A DNA stretch of 64,000 nt from Vibrio sp. D404a. Its GTDB lineage: Bacteria > Pseudomonadota > Gammaproteobacteria > Enterobacterales > Vibrionaceae. Positions 25,501 through 32,792 of the stretch are shown piece after piece. The DNA lies in assembly GCF_030248535.1 (NCBI RefSeq), contig NZ_JAHGAJ010000029.1, positions 1 through 64,000 of the forward strand, given 5' to 3'. The notes below the pieces were generated by a model. That model was not told the DNA's origin and ran no database searches. It was given only the letters and a program-made list of their open reading frames with translations. The position numbers were made by a program, and so were the translations under genes. The stretch's first letter is position 1; every line of letters begins with the position of its first letter.

Positions 25501-26250
25501 ATGAAAAACTGGGTTAAAGCTGCAATTGCGGCTATCGCACTATCTGCTGCTACTGTTCAAGCTGCCACTGAAGTTAAAGTAGGCATGTCTGGCCGTTATT
25601 TCCCGTTCACGTTTGTGAAGCAAGATAAGCTACAAGGCTTTGAAGTGGATCTGTGGGATGAAATTGGTAAACGTAATGACTACAAAGTGGAGTACGTAAC
25701 AGCGAACTTCTCTGGTCTATTCGGTCTTCTTGAAACAGGTCGTATCGATACGATCTCAAACCAAATCACAATGACAGACGCACGTAAGGCAAAATACCTA
25801 TTTGCTGACCCGTACGTGGTTGATGGCGCACAGATTACTGTACGTAAAGGTAACGACAGCATTAAAGGCATTGAAGACCTAGATGGTAAAACCGTTGCGG
25901 TTAACCTAGGCTCAAACTTTGAACAGCTGCTACGTAACTACGACAAAGACGGCAAAATCAACGTAAAAACTTACGACACAGGTATTGAGCACGATGTAGC
26001 ACTAGGTCGCGCGGATGCTTTTGTTATGGACCGCCTATCAGCTCTTGAGCTAATCAAGAAAACAGGTCTACCGTTGCAACTAGCAGGTCAACCTTTCGAA
26101 ACTATCGAAAACGCATGGCCATTTGTTGATAACGAAAACGGTAAGAAGCTTCAAGCAGAAGTGAACGAAGCACTTGCAGCAATGCGTGCTGACGGTACGC
26201 TAGAGAAAATCTCTGAGAAATGGTTTGGTGCGGACATTACTAAGAAGTAA
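25501..26250 (+). CDS. Amino acid (cystine-type) ABC transporter substrate-binding protein
   Basis: This is a periplasmic family 3 solute-binding protein. A 21-residue signal peptide ends at VQA; the mature part reads EVKVGMSGRYFPFTF and has family motifs FEVDLWDEIGKR and SEKWFGADITKK, the latter nearly the same as the E. coli cystine-binding protein FliY/TcyJ end. Cystine is therefore the likely ligand, but other polar amino acids are possible. I chose the ATG at 25501 with AAGGAG eight bases upstream; the open frame extends 27 codons further without a signal-like start. Permease and ATPase genes follow. Confidence 0.87.
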   Translation: MKNWVKAAIAAIALSAATVQAATEVKVGMSGRYFPFTFVKQDKLQGFEVDLWDEIGKRNDYKVEYVTANFSGLFGLLETGRIDTISNQITMTDARKAKYLFADPYVVDGAQITVRKGNDSIKGIEDLDGKTVAVNLGSNFEQLLRNYDKDGKINVKTYDTGIEHDVALGRADAFVMDRLSALELIKKTGLPLQLAGQPFETIENAWPFVDNENGKKLQAEVNEALAAMRADGTLEKISEKWFGADITKK

Positions 26251-26271
26251 TTACTCACTCTAAACAGCCAT

Positions 26272-26312
26272 AACCCACTGCTTTTCTCTGCAGTGGGTTT
26301 TTCTTTTTTTAG
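26272..26312 (+). terminator. Terminator-like hairpin between transporter genes
   Basis: AACCCACTGC and GCAGTGGGTT arms plus a T-rich tail lie 22 bases after the binding-protein gene and 57 bases before the permease. Such partial terminators raise binding-protein expression relative to the membrane subunits in many ABC operons. Confidence 0.8.
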
Positions 26313-26368
26313 TCACTAATAACCACAACACATTACCCAACGCCTGACATAACCAAACGAGATAGATT

Positions 26369-27040
26369 ATGGGATTTGACTTTAATTACATGCTGGAGTT
26401 GCTACCGATACTGTTTAAGTATCTAGGCACAACCATGGAGATGGCAATATGGGGCCTATTCTTTGCCCTGATCCTGTCTGTGATACTAGCAAACATTCGT
26501 GTGTTCAAAATCCCAGTACTGGATCAACTCAGCCAACTCTATATTAGCTTCTTCCGTGGTACCCCACTGCTGGTACAGCTATTCCTGCTTTACTACGGCT
26601 TACCTCAAGTGTTCCCATGGATGGTTGGCTTAGATGCCTTCAGTGCCGCTGTTATTGGTTTAACATTGCACTTCGCCGCCTACATGGCAGAGAGTATTCG
26701 TGCCGCGATTATTGGTATCGACCGCAGCCAAATGGAGGCGAGTCTTTCGGTAGGTATGACGACTAGTCAGGCGATGCGCCGTGTGATCCTGCCACAGGCA
26801 ACACGTGTCGCTCTACCGTCACTGATGAACTACTTCATTGATATGATTAAGTCGACCTCGCTTGCCTTCACCCTTGGTGTGGCTGAGATTATGGCAAAAG
26901 CGCAAATGGAGGCCTCTTCAAGCTTCCGTTTCTTCGAAGCGTTCTTAGCCGTAGCACTTATCTACTGGGGTGTGGTGGTGATTTTAACTCGTATTCAACT
27001 ATGGGCCGAAGCGAAACTGAATAAGGCGTATGCACGATGA
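26369..27040 (+). CDS. Amino acid ABC transporter permease
   Basis: This is an inner-membrane permease of the polar amino acid (His/Glu/Gln/cystine) class. The 223-residue protein has about five helices and the conserved EAA-loop region ASLSVGMTTSQAMRRVILPQA near 131-151, which contacts the ATPase. It begins at ATG after GAGATAGA. The stop overlaps the ATPase start by four bases (ATGA), indicating translational coupling. The substrate follows from the binding protein upstream, probably cystine. Confidence 0.9.
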   Translation: MGFDFNYMLELLPILFKYLGTTMEMAIWGLFFALILSVILANIRVFKIPVLDQLSQLYISFFRGTPLLVQLFLLYYGLPQVFPWMVGLDAFSAAVIGLTLHFAAYMAESIRAAIIGIDRSQMEASLSVGMTTSQAMRRVILPQATRVALPSLMNYFIDMIKSTSLAFTLGVAEIMAKAQMEASSSFRFFEAFLAVALIYWGVVVILTRIQLWAEAKLNKAYAR

Positions 27041-27774
27041 TCAAATTAGAAAATATCCACAAGCAGTTTGGAGAGACGGAAGTCCTTAAAGGTATCGACC
27101 TTGAAATCCAACAAGGTGAGATTATCGTTATCATCGGTTCTAGTGGTACTGGTAAGTCGACCCTATTGCGTTGCGTGAACTTTCTAGAGCACGCCGATCA
27201 AGGCTCGATTGCGATTGATGACATCAAGGTGGACGTTGAAAATCACACCAAAGCAGAGGTGCTAGCCCTGCGTCGTAAGACCGGCTTTGTCTTCCAAAAC
27301 TACGCACTGTTTGCGCATCAAACCGCCAAGCAAAACATCGCTGAAGGTTTGATCACGGTACGTGGTTGGAAGAAGCAGCAAGCCTATGAAAAAGCACAAC
27401 AAATACTTGATGATATTGGTCTAGGCGACAAAGCTGATAGCTACCCAGCCGCGCTTTCAGGCGGCCAACAACAACGTGTGGGTATTGGCCGAGCCATGGC
27501 CCTTCAACCAGAGCTACTTCTGTTCGATGAGCCGACTTCTGCACTCGATCCTGAATGGGTCGGTGAAGTACTTAACCTAATGAAAAAACTGGCAAATCAG
27601 CATCAAACCATGCTGGTGGTTACCCATGAAATGCAGTTCGCGAGAGAAGTCGCGGATCGCGTGATCTTCATGGCAGATGGCTACATTGTCGAGCAAGGAT
27701 CTCCACAGGATATTTTTGGTAATCCACAAGATCCTAAATTAAAAAAATTCCTAAATAAGGTTGGGATCGAGTAA
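27037..27774 (+). CDS. Amino acid ABC transporter ATP-binding protein
   Basis: This is the ATPase subunit that drives the importer. The 245-residue protein has Walker A GSSGTGKST near 33, the Q-loop FVFQNYALF near 88, the signature LSGGQQQRVGIGRA near 138, Walker B LLLFDEPTSALDPE near 158 and the switch histidine in VVTHEMQFA near 194. It starts four bases inside the permease gene. The three-gene operon sits between dnaA and rpmH, a position where E. coli has nothing. Confidence 0.93.
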   Translation: MIKLENIHKQFGETEVLKGIDLEIQQGEIIVIIGSSGTGKSTLLRCVNFLEHADQGSIAIDDIKVDVENHTKAEVLALRRKTGFVFQNYALFAHQTAKQNIAEGLITVRGWKKQQAYEKAQQILDDIGLGDKADSYPAALSGGQQQRVGIGRAMALQPELLLFDEPTSALDPEWVGEVLNLMKKLANQHQTMLVVTHEMQFAREVADRVIFMADGYIVEQGSPQDIFGNPQDPKLKKFLNKVGIE

Positions 27775-27780
27775 GGATCC

Positions 27781-27808
27781 TTGAGATTTTAGAGATTCTA
27801 CGTATAAT
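27781..27808 (+). promoter_or_regulatory. rpmH promoter P1
   Basis: TTGAGA (27781-27786) and a perfect TATAAT (27803-27808) are 16 bases apart, immediately after the transporter operon. It is one of two tandem promoters ahead of rpmH. Confidence 0.65.
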
Positions 27809-27839
27809 CCCCCGACCGGAATTTTAGTTAACCCAATCA

Positions 27840-27868
27840 TTGACACTTTTTGTGACAGTGATTACAAT
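27840..27868 (+). promoter_or_regulatory. rpmH promoter P2
   Basis: TTGACA (27840-27845) and TACAAT (27863-27868) with the ideal 17-base spacer lie about 110 bases before rpmH. A GC-rich dyad (GCCTCT..AGAGGCG) follows in the leader at 27882-27900. Confidence 0.78.
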
Positions 27869-27980
27869 TCCGCCTCTTTGTTGAGAGGCGTCGGTTCTCC
27901 TTTCTTTATATAAAGAGGGAAACAATGCCCACGCCGGGTTTAACAAAAACCTAAAACTACTGATCAGTAAGGTAATTACA

Positions 27981-28115
27981 ATGAAACGCACTTTTCAACC
28001 TACAGTTCTAAAGCGTAAGCGTACTCACGGTTTCCGTGCTCGCATGGCTACTAAGAACGGTCGCGCAACAATCAATGCACGTCGTGCAAAAGGCCGTAAG
28101 CGTCTTTCTAAGTAA
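27981..28115 (+). CDS. rpmH: 50S ribosomal protein L34
   Basis: L34 is a small, very basic component of the large ribosomal subunit. The 44-residue protein starts MKRTFQPTVLKRKRTHGFRA and ends KGRKRLSK, matching the E. coli family closely in length and sequence. AAGGTAATTAC precedes the ATG. It is the first gene of rpmH-rnpA-yidD-yidC and has two strong upstream promoters. Confidence 0.98.
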   Translation: MKRTFQPTVLKRKRTHGFRARMATKNGRATINARRAKGRKRLSK

Positions 28116-28127
28116 TCTTTGATTATT

Positions 28128-28484
28128 TTGAAAAAGCTAGCCTTCGGTCGGGAGTTACGCTTGTTAACTCCCGAACATTATCAAAATGTCTTCAAGCAAG
28201 CTCATCGAGCTGGCTCCCCTCATTTCACCATCATTGCTCGTAAAAACTCTCTTTCAAATCCTCGTCTTGGATTAGCCGTTCCGAAAAAGCAGATTAAAAC
28301 CGCCGTTGGTCGCAATAAATTTAAGCGCCTATGCCGTGAAAGCTTTCGTAACAATCAACACAAACTTCCTAACAAAGATTTTGTTGTTATTGCTAAAAAG
28401 AGCGCGCAAGATTTGAGCAATGAAGAAATGTTCAAATTATTAGACAAATTATGGCTTCGCCTGTCTCGCCCTTCGCGTGGTTAG
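28128..28484 (+). CDS. rnpA: Ribonuclease P protein component
   Basis: RnpA is the protein subunit that helps the RNase P RNA remove 5' leaders from tRNA precursors. The protein has the central basic signature AVGRNKFKRLCRESFR near 60-75 and the conserved start FGRELRLLTPEHY. No ATG is available; a TTG at 28128 gives 118 residues and aligns with Vibrio homologues as I recall them, while a TTG at 28119 would add three residues. The rare start codon and short distance from rpmH (12 bases) imply coupled, low-level translation. It overlaps yidD by 34 bases. Confidence 0.93.
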   Translation: MKKLAFGRELRLLTPEHYQNVFKQAHRAGSPHFTIIARKNSLSNPRLGLAVPKKQIKTAVGRNKFKRLCRESFRNNQHKLPNKDFVVIAKKSAQDLSNEEMFKLLDKLWLRLSRPSRG

Positions 28485-28708
28485 CGCTAATACCTATCTA
28501 TTTTTATAGATGGTTCATTAGTCCACTCATTGGCCCTCGCTGCCGATTTACTCCAACCTGCTCTTTATATGCGATAGAAGCGTTGAAAGCTCACGGTTTT
28601 GTAAAAGGGTGTTGGTTATCAGGCAAACGTCTATTAAAATGCCATCCTTTGAACGAAGGGGGCTATGACCCCGTTCCACCAGTCCAAAAACAAGACAGAG
28701 ATAAATAA
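28451..28708 (+). CDS. yidD: Membrane protein insertion efficiency factor YidD
   Basis: YidD is a small membrane-associated protein that assists YidC-dependent insertion. The 85-residue product has an N-terminal hydrophobic helix (about 8-24) and the family signature ISPLIGPRCRFTPTCSLYA near 23-41, with conserved cysteines, then RLLKCHPLNEGGYDPVP. It starts inside the end of rnpA in another frame and ends 2 bases before yidC, the standard arrangement. Confidence 0.95.
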   Translation: MASPVSPFAWLALIPIYFYRWFISPLIGPRCRFTPTCSLYAIEALKAHGFVKGCWLSGKRLLKCHPLNEGGYDPVPPVQKQDRDK

Positions 28709-28710
28709 CG

Positions 28711-30330
28711 ATGGATTCTCAACGTAATATCCTGTTAATCGCACTGGCTCTGGTATCTTTCTTACTTTTCCAACAGTGGAACGTAGCGAAGAACCCAGCA
28801 CCACAAGCGGTTGAGCAGGCACAATCTGGCAGCACTCTACCAGCGCCATCTTATGCAGACGACCTAGATCCAGCTCCGGGTCAAGTTGCTTCGGCAAAAG
28901 CGATCACAGTAACCACTGATGTACTGACTCTGTCAATTGATACGGTTGGTGGCGACGTGGTATCGGCAAGCCTTAACGACTACTCTGCTGAATACGATTC
29001 AAAAGACAGCTTTGTTCTACTTAAGAACGAACCTGGTCACCAATTCATCGCTCAAAGTGGTCTTGTTGGCCCACAAGGTATCGACCTAAGCAGCACGAAC
29101 CGCCCAAGCTACACAGTTTCAGCTGACAGCTTCACACTGGCGGATGGTCAAGATGAACTACGCATCCCAATGACCTACCAAGCGAACGGCCTTGATTACA
29201 CCAAAACATTCATCCTTAAGCGCGGCAGCTACGCGATTGATGTTGAATACGATGTGGTGAACAACTCAGGCAACAACGCAACATTTGGTATGTACGCTCA
29301 CCTACGTCAAAACGTAATGGATGACGGCGGTAGCCTAACAATGCCAACTTACCGTGGTGGTGCTTACTCTACGGAAGATACGCGTTACAAAAAATACAGC
29401 TTCGACGACATGCAAGATCGCAACCTGTCTCTTAACCTAGCGAACGGCCAAGGTTGGGCAGCGATGATCCAACACTACTTTGCAAGTGCATGGATCCCAC
29501 GCGACGAAGCAGGCAGCAACCTTTACACTCGTGTAATTGGCAACCTTGGCGACATCGGTGTTCGCATGCCAAACAAGACGATTGCAAATGGCGACCAAGC
29601 AAACTTCACAGCAACACTATGGGTTGGTCCAAAACTTCAAGACCAAATGGCTGAAGTTGCACCGAACCTAGACCTAGTAGTGGACTACGGCTGGCTATGG
29701 TTTATTGCTAAACCACTTCATACTCTGCTTTCGTTCATCCAAGGCTTTGTATCGAACTGGGGTGTAGCGATCATCATCCTAACATTCATCGTTCGTGGTG
29801 CTATGTACCCACTGACGAAAGCTCAGTACACGTCTATGGCGAAAATGCGTATGCTTCAGCCTAAGCTGACTGCGATGCGTGAGCGTATTGGCGATGACCG
29901 TCAACGCATGAGCCAAGAAATGATGGAACTGTACAAGAAAGAGAAAGTAAACCCGCTAGGCGGCTGTCTACCTATCCTTCTACAGATGCCTATCTTCATT
30001 TCGCTATACTGGGCACTAATGGAGTCTGTTGAACTGCGTCACTCACCGTTCTTCGGTTGGATTACTGACCTTTCAGCACAAGACCCTTACTACATCTTGC
30101 CACTTCTAATGGGTGCTTCAATGTTCCTAATTCAGAAGATGAGCCCGACAACAGTAACGGATCCAATGCAGCAGAAGATCATGACCTTCATGCCGGTTAT
30201 GTTCACATTCTTCTTCCTGTTCTTCCCATCTGGTCTGGTTCTTTACTGGCTAGTATCGAACATCGTAACTCTGATTCAGCAAACGCTTATCTATAAGCAG
30301 CTGGAGAAGAAAGGCTTACACTCTAAGTAA
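28711..30330 (+). CDS. yidC: Membrane protein insertase YidC
   Basis: YidC inserts and folds inner-membrane proteins, alone or with SecYEG; ATP synthase subunit c, encoded by atpE in this window, is a classic client. The 539-residue protein starts with a membrane anchor (MDSQRNILLIALALVSFLLF). A large periplasmic beta-sandwich domain (about 60-330) follows, then the conserved five-helix core with FIVRGAMYPLTKAQY near 366 and LGGCLPILLQMPIFISLY near 415. Length is near E. coli (548). It ends the rpmH operon before a terminator. Confidence 0.97.
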   Translation: MDSQRNILLIALALVSFLLFQQWNVAKNPAPQAVEQAQSGSTLPAPSYADDLDPAPGQVASAKAITVTTDVLTLSIDTVGGDVVSASLNDYSAEYDSKDSFVLLKNEPGHQFIAQSGLVGPQGIDLSSTNRPSYTVSADSFTLADGQDELRIPMTYQANGLDYTKTFILKRGSYAIDVEYDVVNNSGNNATFGMYAHLRQNVMDDGGSLTMPTYRGGAYSTEDTRYKKYSFDDMQDRNLSLNLANGQGWAAMIQHYFASAWIPRDEAGSNLYTRVIGNLGDIGVRMPNKTIANGDQANFTATLWVGPKLQDQMAEVAPNLDLVVDYGWLWFIAKPLHTLLSFIQGFVSNWGVAIIILTFIVRGAMYPLTKAQYTSMAKMRMLQPKLTAMRERIGDDRQRMSQEMMELYKKEKVNPLGGCLPILLQMPIFISLYWALMESVELRHSPFFGWITDLSAQDPYYILPLLMGASMFLIQKMSPTTVTDPMQQKIMTFMPVMFTFFFLFFPSGLVLYWLVSNIVTLIQQTLIYKQLEKKGLHSK

Positions 30331-30365
30331 GCGTTACGCAGTCGGTAAGACTAAGAGTTAAAAGA

Positions 30366-30395
30366 AAGGCGGCCAAAAGGTCGCCTTTTTGTTTT
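30366..30395 (+). terminator. Terminator after yidC
   Basis: AAAGGCGGCC-AAAA-GGTCGCCTTTTT, with one mismatch in the stem and a T-rich tail, lies between yidC and mnmE. Confidence 0.82.
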
Positions 30396-30468
30396 GGGCT
30401 GATTACAATTCAGCTAATTGATTAATCGTGAGCGCCCTGTCGGCGTTCACTTGCTAGCAGGCACAACT

Positions 30469-31830
30469 ATGACTACAGATACGATTGTTGCTCAAGCGAC
30501 CGCGCCCGGGCGTGGTGGTGTCGGTATTATCCGCGTTTCAGGCCCACAGGCAGCTCAGGTTGCTCTAGAGGTCACTGGTAAGGTTTTAAAACCTCGCTAC
30601 GCTGAGTACCTGCCATTCAAATCTCATGATGGTATTGAGTTAGACCAAGGTATTGCCCTTTACTTCCCTAACCCGCACTCCTTCACAGGTGAAGATGTTC
30701 TTGAACTTCAAGGTCACGGTGGCCCTGTGGTTATGGACATGTTGATTAAACGCATCCTAACCATCTCAGGTGTACGTGCTGCACGTCCGGGCGAGTTCTC
30801 AGAGCGCGCATTCCTCAATGACAAAATGGATTTAACCCAAGCAGAAGCCATTGCTGACCTGATTGATGCAAGCTCTGAAGAAGCGGCAAAATCGGCGCTC
30901 CAGTCACTGCAGGGTGAATTCTCAAAGCGCATCAACACGCTGGTAGAGTCACTGATTCACTTACGTATCTATGTTGAGGCGGCAATTGACTTCCCAGAAG
31001 AAGAGATCGACTTCCTAGCCGACGGTAAAGTAAGTGCTGATTTACAGGCTATCATCGACAATTTGGAAGCGGTTCGCCAAGAGGCTAACCAAGGTGCCAT
31101 CATGCGCGAAGGCATGAAGGTGGTGATTGCTGGCCGTCCTAATGCAGGTAAATCGAGCCTACTCAACGCACTATCTGGTAAAGAGTCCGCTATCGTGACT
31201 GATATTGCTGGTACCACACGCGACGTACTGCGTGAACATATCCACATTGATGGCATGCCACTGCATATCATCGATACTGCAGGCCTGCGTGACGCATCTG
31301 ACGAAGTCGAGAAAATCGGCATTGAACGTGCTTGGGAAGAGATTGAACAAGCGGACCGAGTGCTATTTATGGTGGATGGCACAACCACAGACGCGACTGA
31401 CCCGAAAGATATCTGGCCTGATTTTGTTGATCGCCTACCGGCTAAAATCGGTATGACGGTGATCCGTAATAAAGCCGATCAAACGGGTGAAGAGCTAGGG
31501 ATCTGTCATGTGAATGACCCAACACTCATTCGTCTATCAGCGAAAACAGGCCAAGGCATTGATTCTCTTCGTAATCATCTAAAAGAATGCATGGGCTTTG
31601 CTGGTGGCCATGAGGGCGGCTTCATGGCACGCCGACGCCACCTTGATGCACTGGAACGCGCATCAGAGCACCTGGATATTGGCCAGCAACAACTTGAAGG
31701 CTATATGGCAGGTGAAATCTTGGCAGAAGAGCTGCGTATTGCTCAACAGCACCTTAACGAGATTACAGGTGAGTTCAGCTCAGACGACCTACTCGGTCGC
31801 ATCTTCTCTTCTTTCTGTATTGGTAAATAA
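30469..31830 (+). CDS. mnmE: tRNA modification GTPase MnmE
   Basis: MnmE works with MnmG to add the carboxymethylaminomethyl (or aminomethyl) group at C5 of wobble uridine in tRNA, using a tetrahydrofolate-derived unit. The 453-residue protein has an N-terminal tetrahydrofolate-binding domain, a helical domain interrupted by a Ras-like GTPase domain (G1 GRPNAGKSS near 223, G3 DTAGLRD near 270, G4 NKAD near 335) and the C-terminal CIGK with the catalytic cysteine. I chose the ATG at 30469 by homology; the open frame extends 17 codons upstream. Confidence 0.97.
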   Translation: MTTDTIVAQATAPGRGGVGIIRVSGPQAAQVALEVTGKVLKPRYAEYLPFKSHDGIELDQGIALYFPNPHSFTGEDVLELQGHGGPVVMDMLIKRILTISGVRAARPGEFSERAFLNDKMDLTQAEAIADLIDASSEEAAKSALQSLQGEFSKRINTLVESLIHLRIYVEAAIDFPEEEIDFLADGKVSADLQAIIDNLEAVRQEANQGAIMREGMKVVIAGRPNAGKSSLLNALSGKESAIVTDIAGTTRDVLREHIHIDGMPLHIIDTAGLRDASDEVEKIGIERAWEEIEQADRVLFMVDGTTTDATDPKDIWPDFVDRLPAKIGMTVIRNKADQTGEELGICHVNDPTLIRLSAKTGQGIDSLRNHLKECMGFAGGHEGGFMARRRHLDALERASEHLDIGQQQLEGYMAGEILAEELRIAQQHLNEITGEFSSDDLLGRIFSSFCIGK

Positions 31831-31874
31831 AAACTAGGGTGAGCATAGCTCGCCCTTTTTATAAGGAAATATCC

Positions 31875-32309
31875 ATGATCCACATTATTACGGGCAGCAC
31901 ACTCGGTGGGGCTGAGTACGTTGGTGATCACTTAAATGATCTCCTCGAAGAACAAGGTCTGGCAATCACGCTCCACAATCAACCTGAGTATGCATCGATC
32001 CCGCAGCAAGATACTTGGTTGATCGTGACATCAACCCATGGTGCAGGTGAATTCCCAGACAATATCAAGCCATTCATTGCCGATCTGACCGAGCAAGCAC
32101 CTCAACTCGATAAGGTTCGTTTTGCTGTGATTGCGATTGGTGACTCAAGCTACGATACCTTCTGCGCCGCAGGCCAAGCCGCCCATGAGTTATTAACAAA
32201 TCTTGGCGCACAGGCGATTTCTGACTGTTTTACCATCGATGTATTGGAGACTCCGGTACCCGAAGACGCTGCAGAAGAGTGGTTTAACGATCATAGTGAG
32301 CAGTTTTAG
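31875..32309 (+). CDS. mioC: Flavodoxin-like protein MioC
   Basis: MioC is an FMN-binding flavodoxin of uncertain physiological role, linked in E. coli to biotin synthase electron transfer. The 144-residue protein has the phosphate-binding loop ITGSTLGGAEYVG at 4-16, the ribityl-binding loop TSTHGAGEFPDN near 55 and the isoalloxazine region GDSSYDTFCAAG near 90. I use the ATG at 31875 with AAGGAA eight bases upstream. It lies directly beside oriC and its transcription runs toward the origin until a terminator, as in E. coli. Confidence 0.93.
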   Translation: MIHIITGSTLGGAEYVGDHLNDLLEEQGLAITLHNQPEYASIPQQDTWLIVTSTHGAGEFPDNIKPFIADLTEQAPQLDKVRFAVIAIGDSSYDTFCAAGQAAHELLTNLGAQAISDCFTIDVLETPVPEDAAEEWFNDHSEQF

Positions 32310-32324
32310 AGTTCTATAATCGAT

Positions 32325-32351
32325 AAAAAAGCGGCGAAAGCCGCTTTTTTT
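32325..32351 (+). terminator. Terminator between mioC and oriC
   Basis: AAAGCGGC-GAAA-GCCGCTTTTTTT, a stable GAAA tetraloop hairpin 15 bases after mioC. It would shield the origin from transcription of mioC. Confidence 0.9.
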
Positions 32352-32369
32352 GTACCCAAAACCACCAGC

Positions 32370-32665
32370 TGTGAATAACTTTTACCAATGAAATGGCACT
32401 TTTTTCTCATTTATTGCCATTTTTCTTGTGGATAAGATCATAGAAATACAGTGATTAACCTATAGTTATCCAAATAACAACTTAAGATCACTTTTTAGGG
32501 TGTGTATAAGTAGCCTTTTTGATCCCAGCTAATCCTCATCCTGATCAAAATTAGATCACACCATTTGATCCAAAAAAGATCCATGATCTTGTTGATCATT
32601 TTTGAGTTATCCACAGAACCTCTCGATCCTAATAATAGATCCAATAAAAGATCTCTTTAAAGATC
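32370..32665. other. oriC: Chromosomal replication origin oriC
   Basis: The mioC-mnmG gap carries the full E. coli-type origin, in reversed orientation. DnaA boxes: TTATCCACA at 32607-32615 (R1-like, plus), TTATACACA at 32501-32509 (R2-like, minus), TTATCCAAA at 32466-32474 (R3-like, plus), TTATCCACA at 32427-32435 (R4-like, minus) and TTATTCACA at 32370-32378 (minus, near mioC). There are 13 GATC sites between 32436 and 32665. Three 13-mers beginning GATCT lie in tandem on the minus strand (32629-32641, 32641-32653, 32653-32665); the first is nearly identical to the E. coli right 13-mer. AT-rich DNA follows to 32693. Confidence 0.95.
32629..32665 (-). repeat. Three tandem 13-mers of the origin unwinding element
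   Basis: GATCTATTATTAG, GATCTTTTATTGG and GATCTTTAAAGAG follow one another with a 12-base period on the minus strand. Each starts with a Dam site. In E. coli these repeats form the duplex-unwinding element next to box R1, as here. Confidence 0.85.
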
Positions 32666-32792
32666 TTATCTATATTAATTAAAAATAGCGTTCCTGAAAA
32701 ATTCCAAAAACGTTTTCTCACGCTATGAAAACAGGTAGAATATCGCTCCTTTTTATCTGTCTAGAAATCGTTTGAATACCTGAGGTCGGTTC

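Noticed and set aside
32521..32606. IHF site in oriC
   Set aside because: TTGATC-containing segments do not match the full IHF consensus on either strand, so I did not annotate one.
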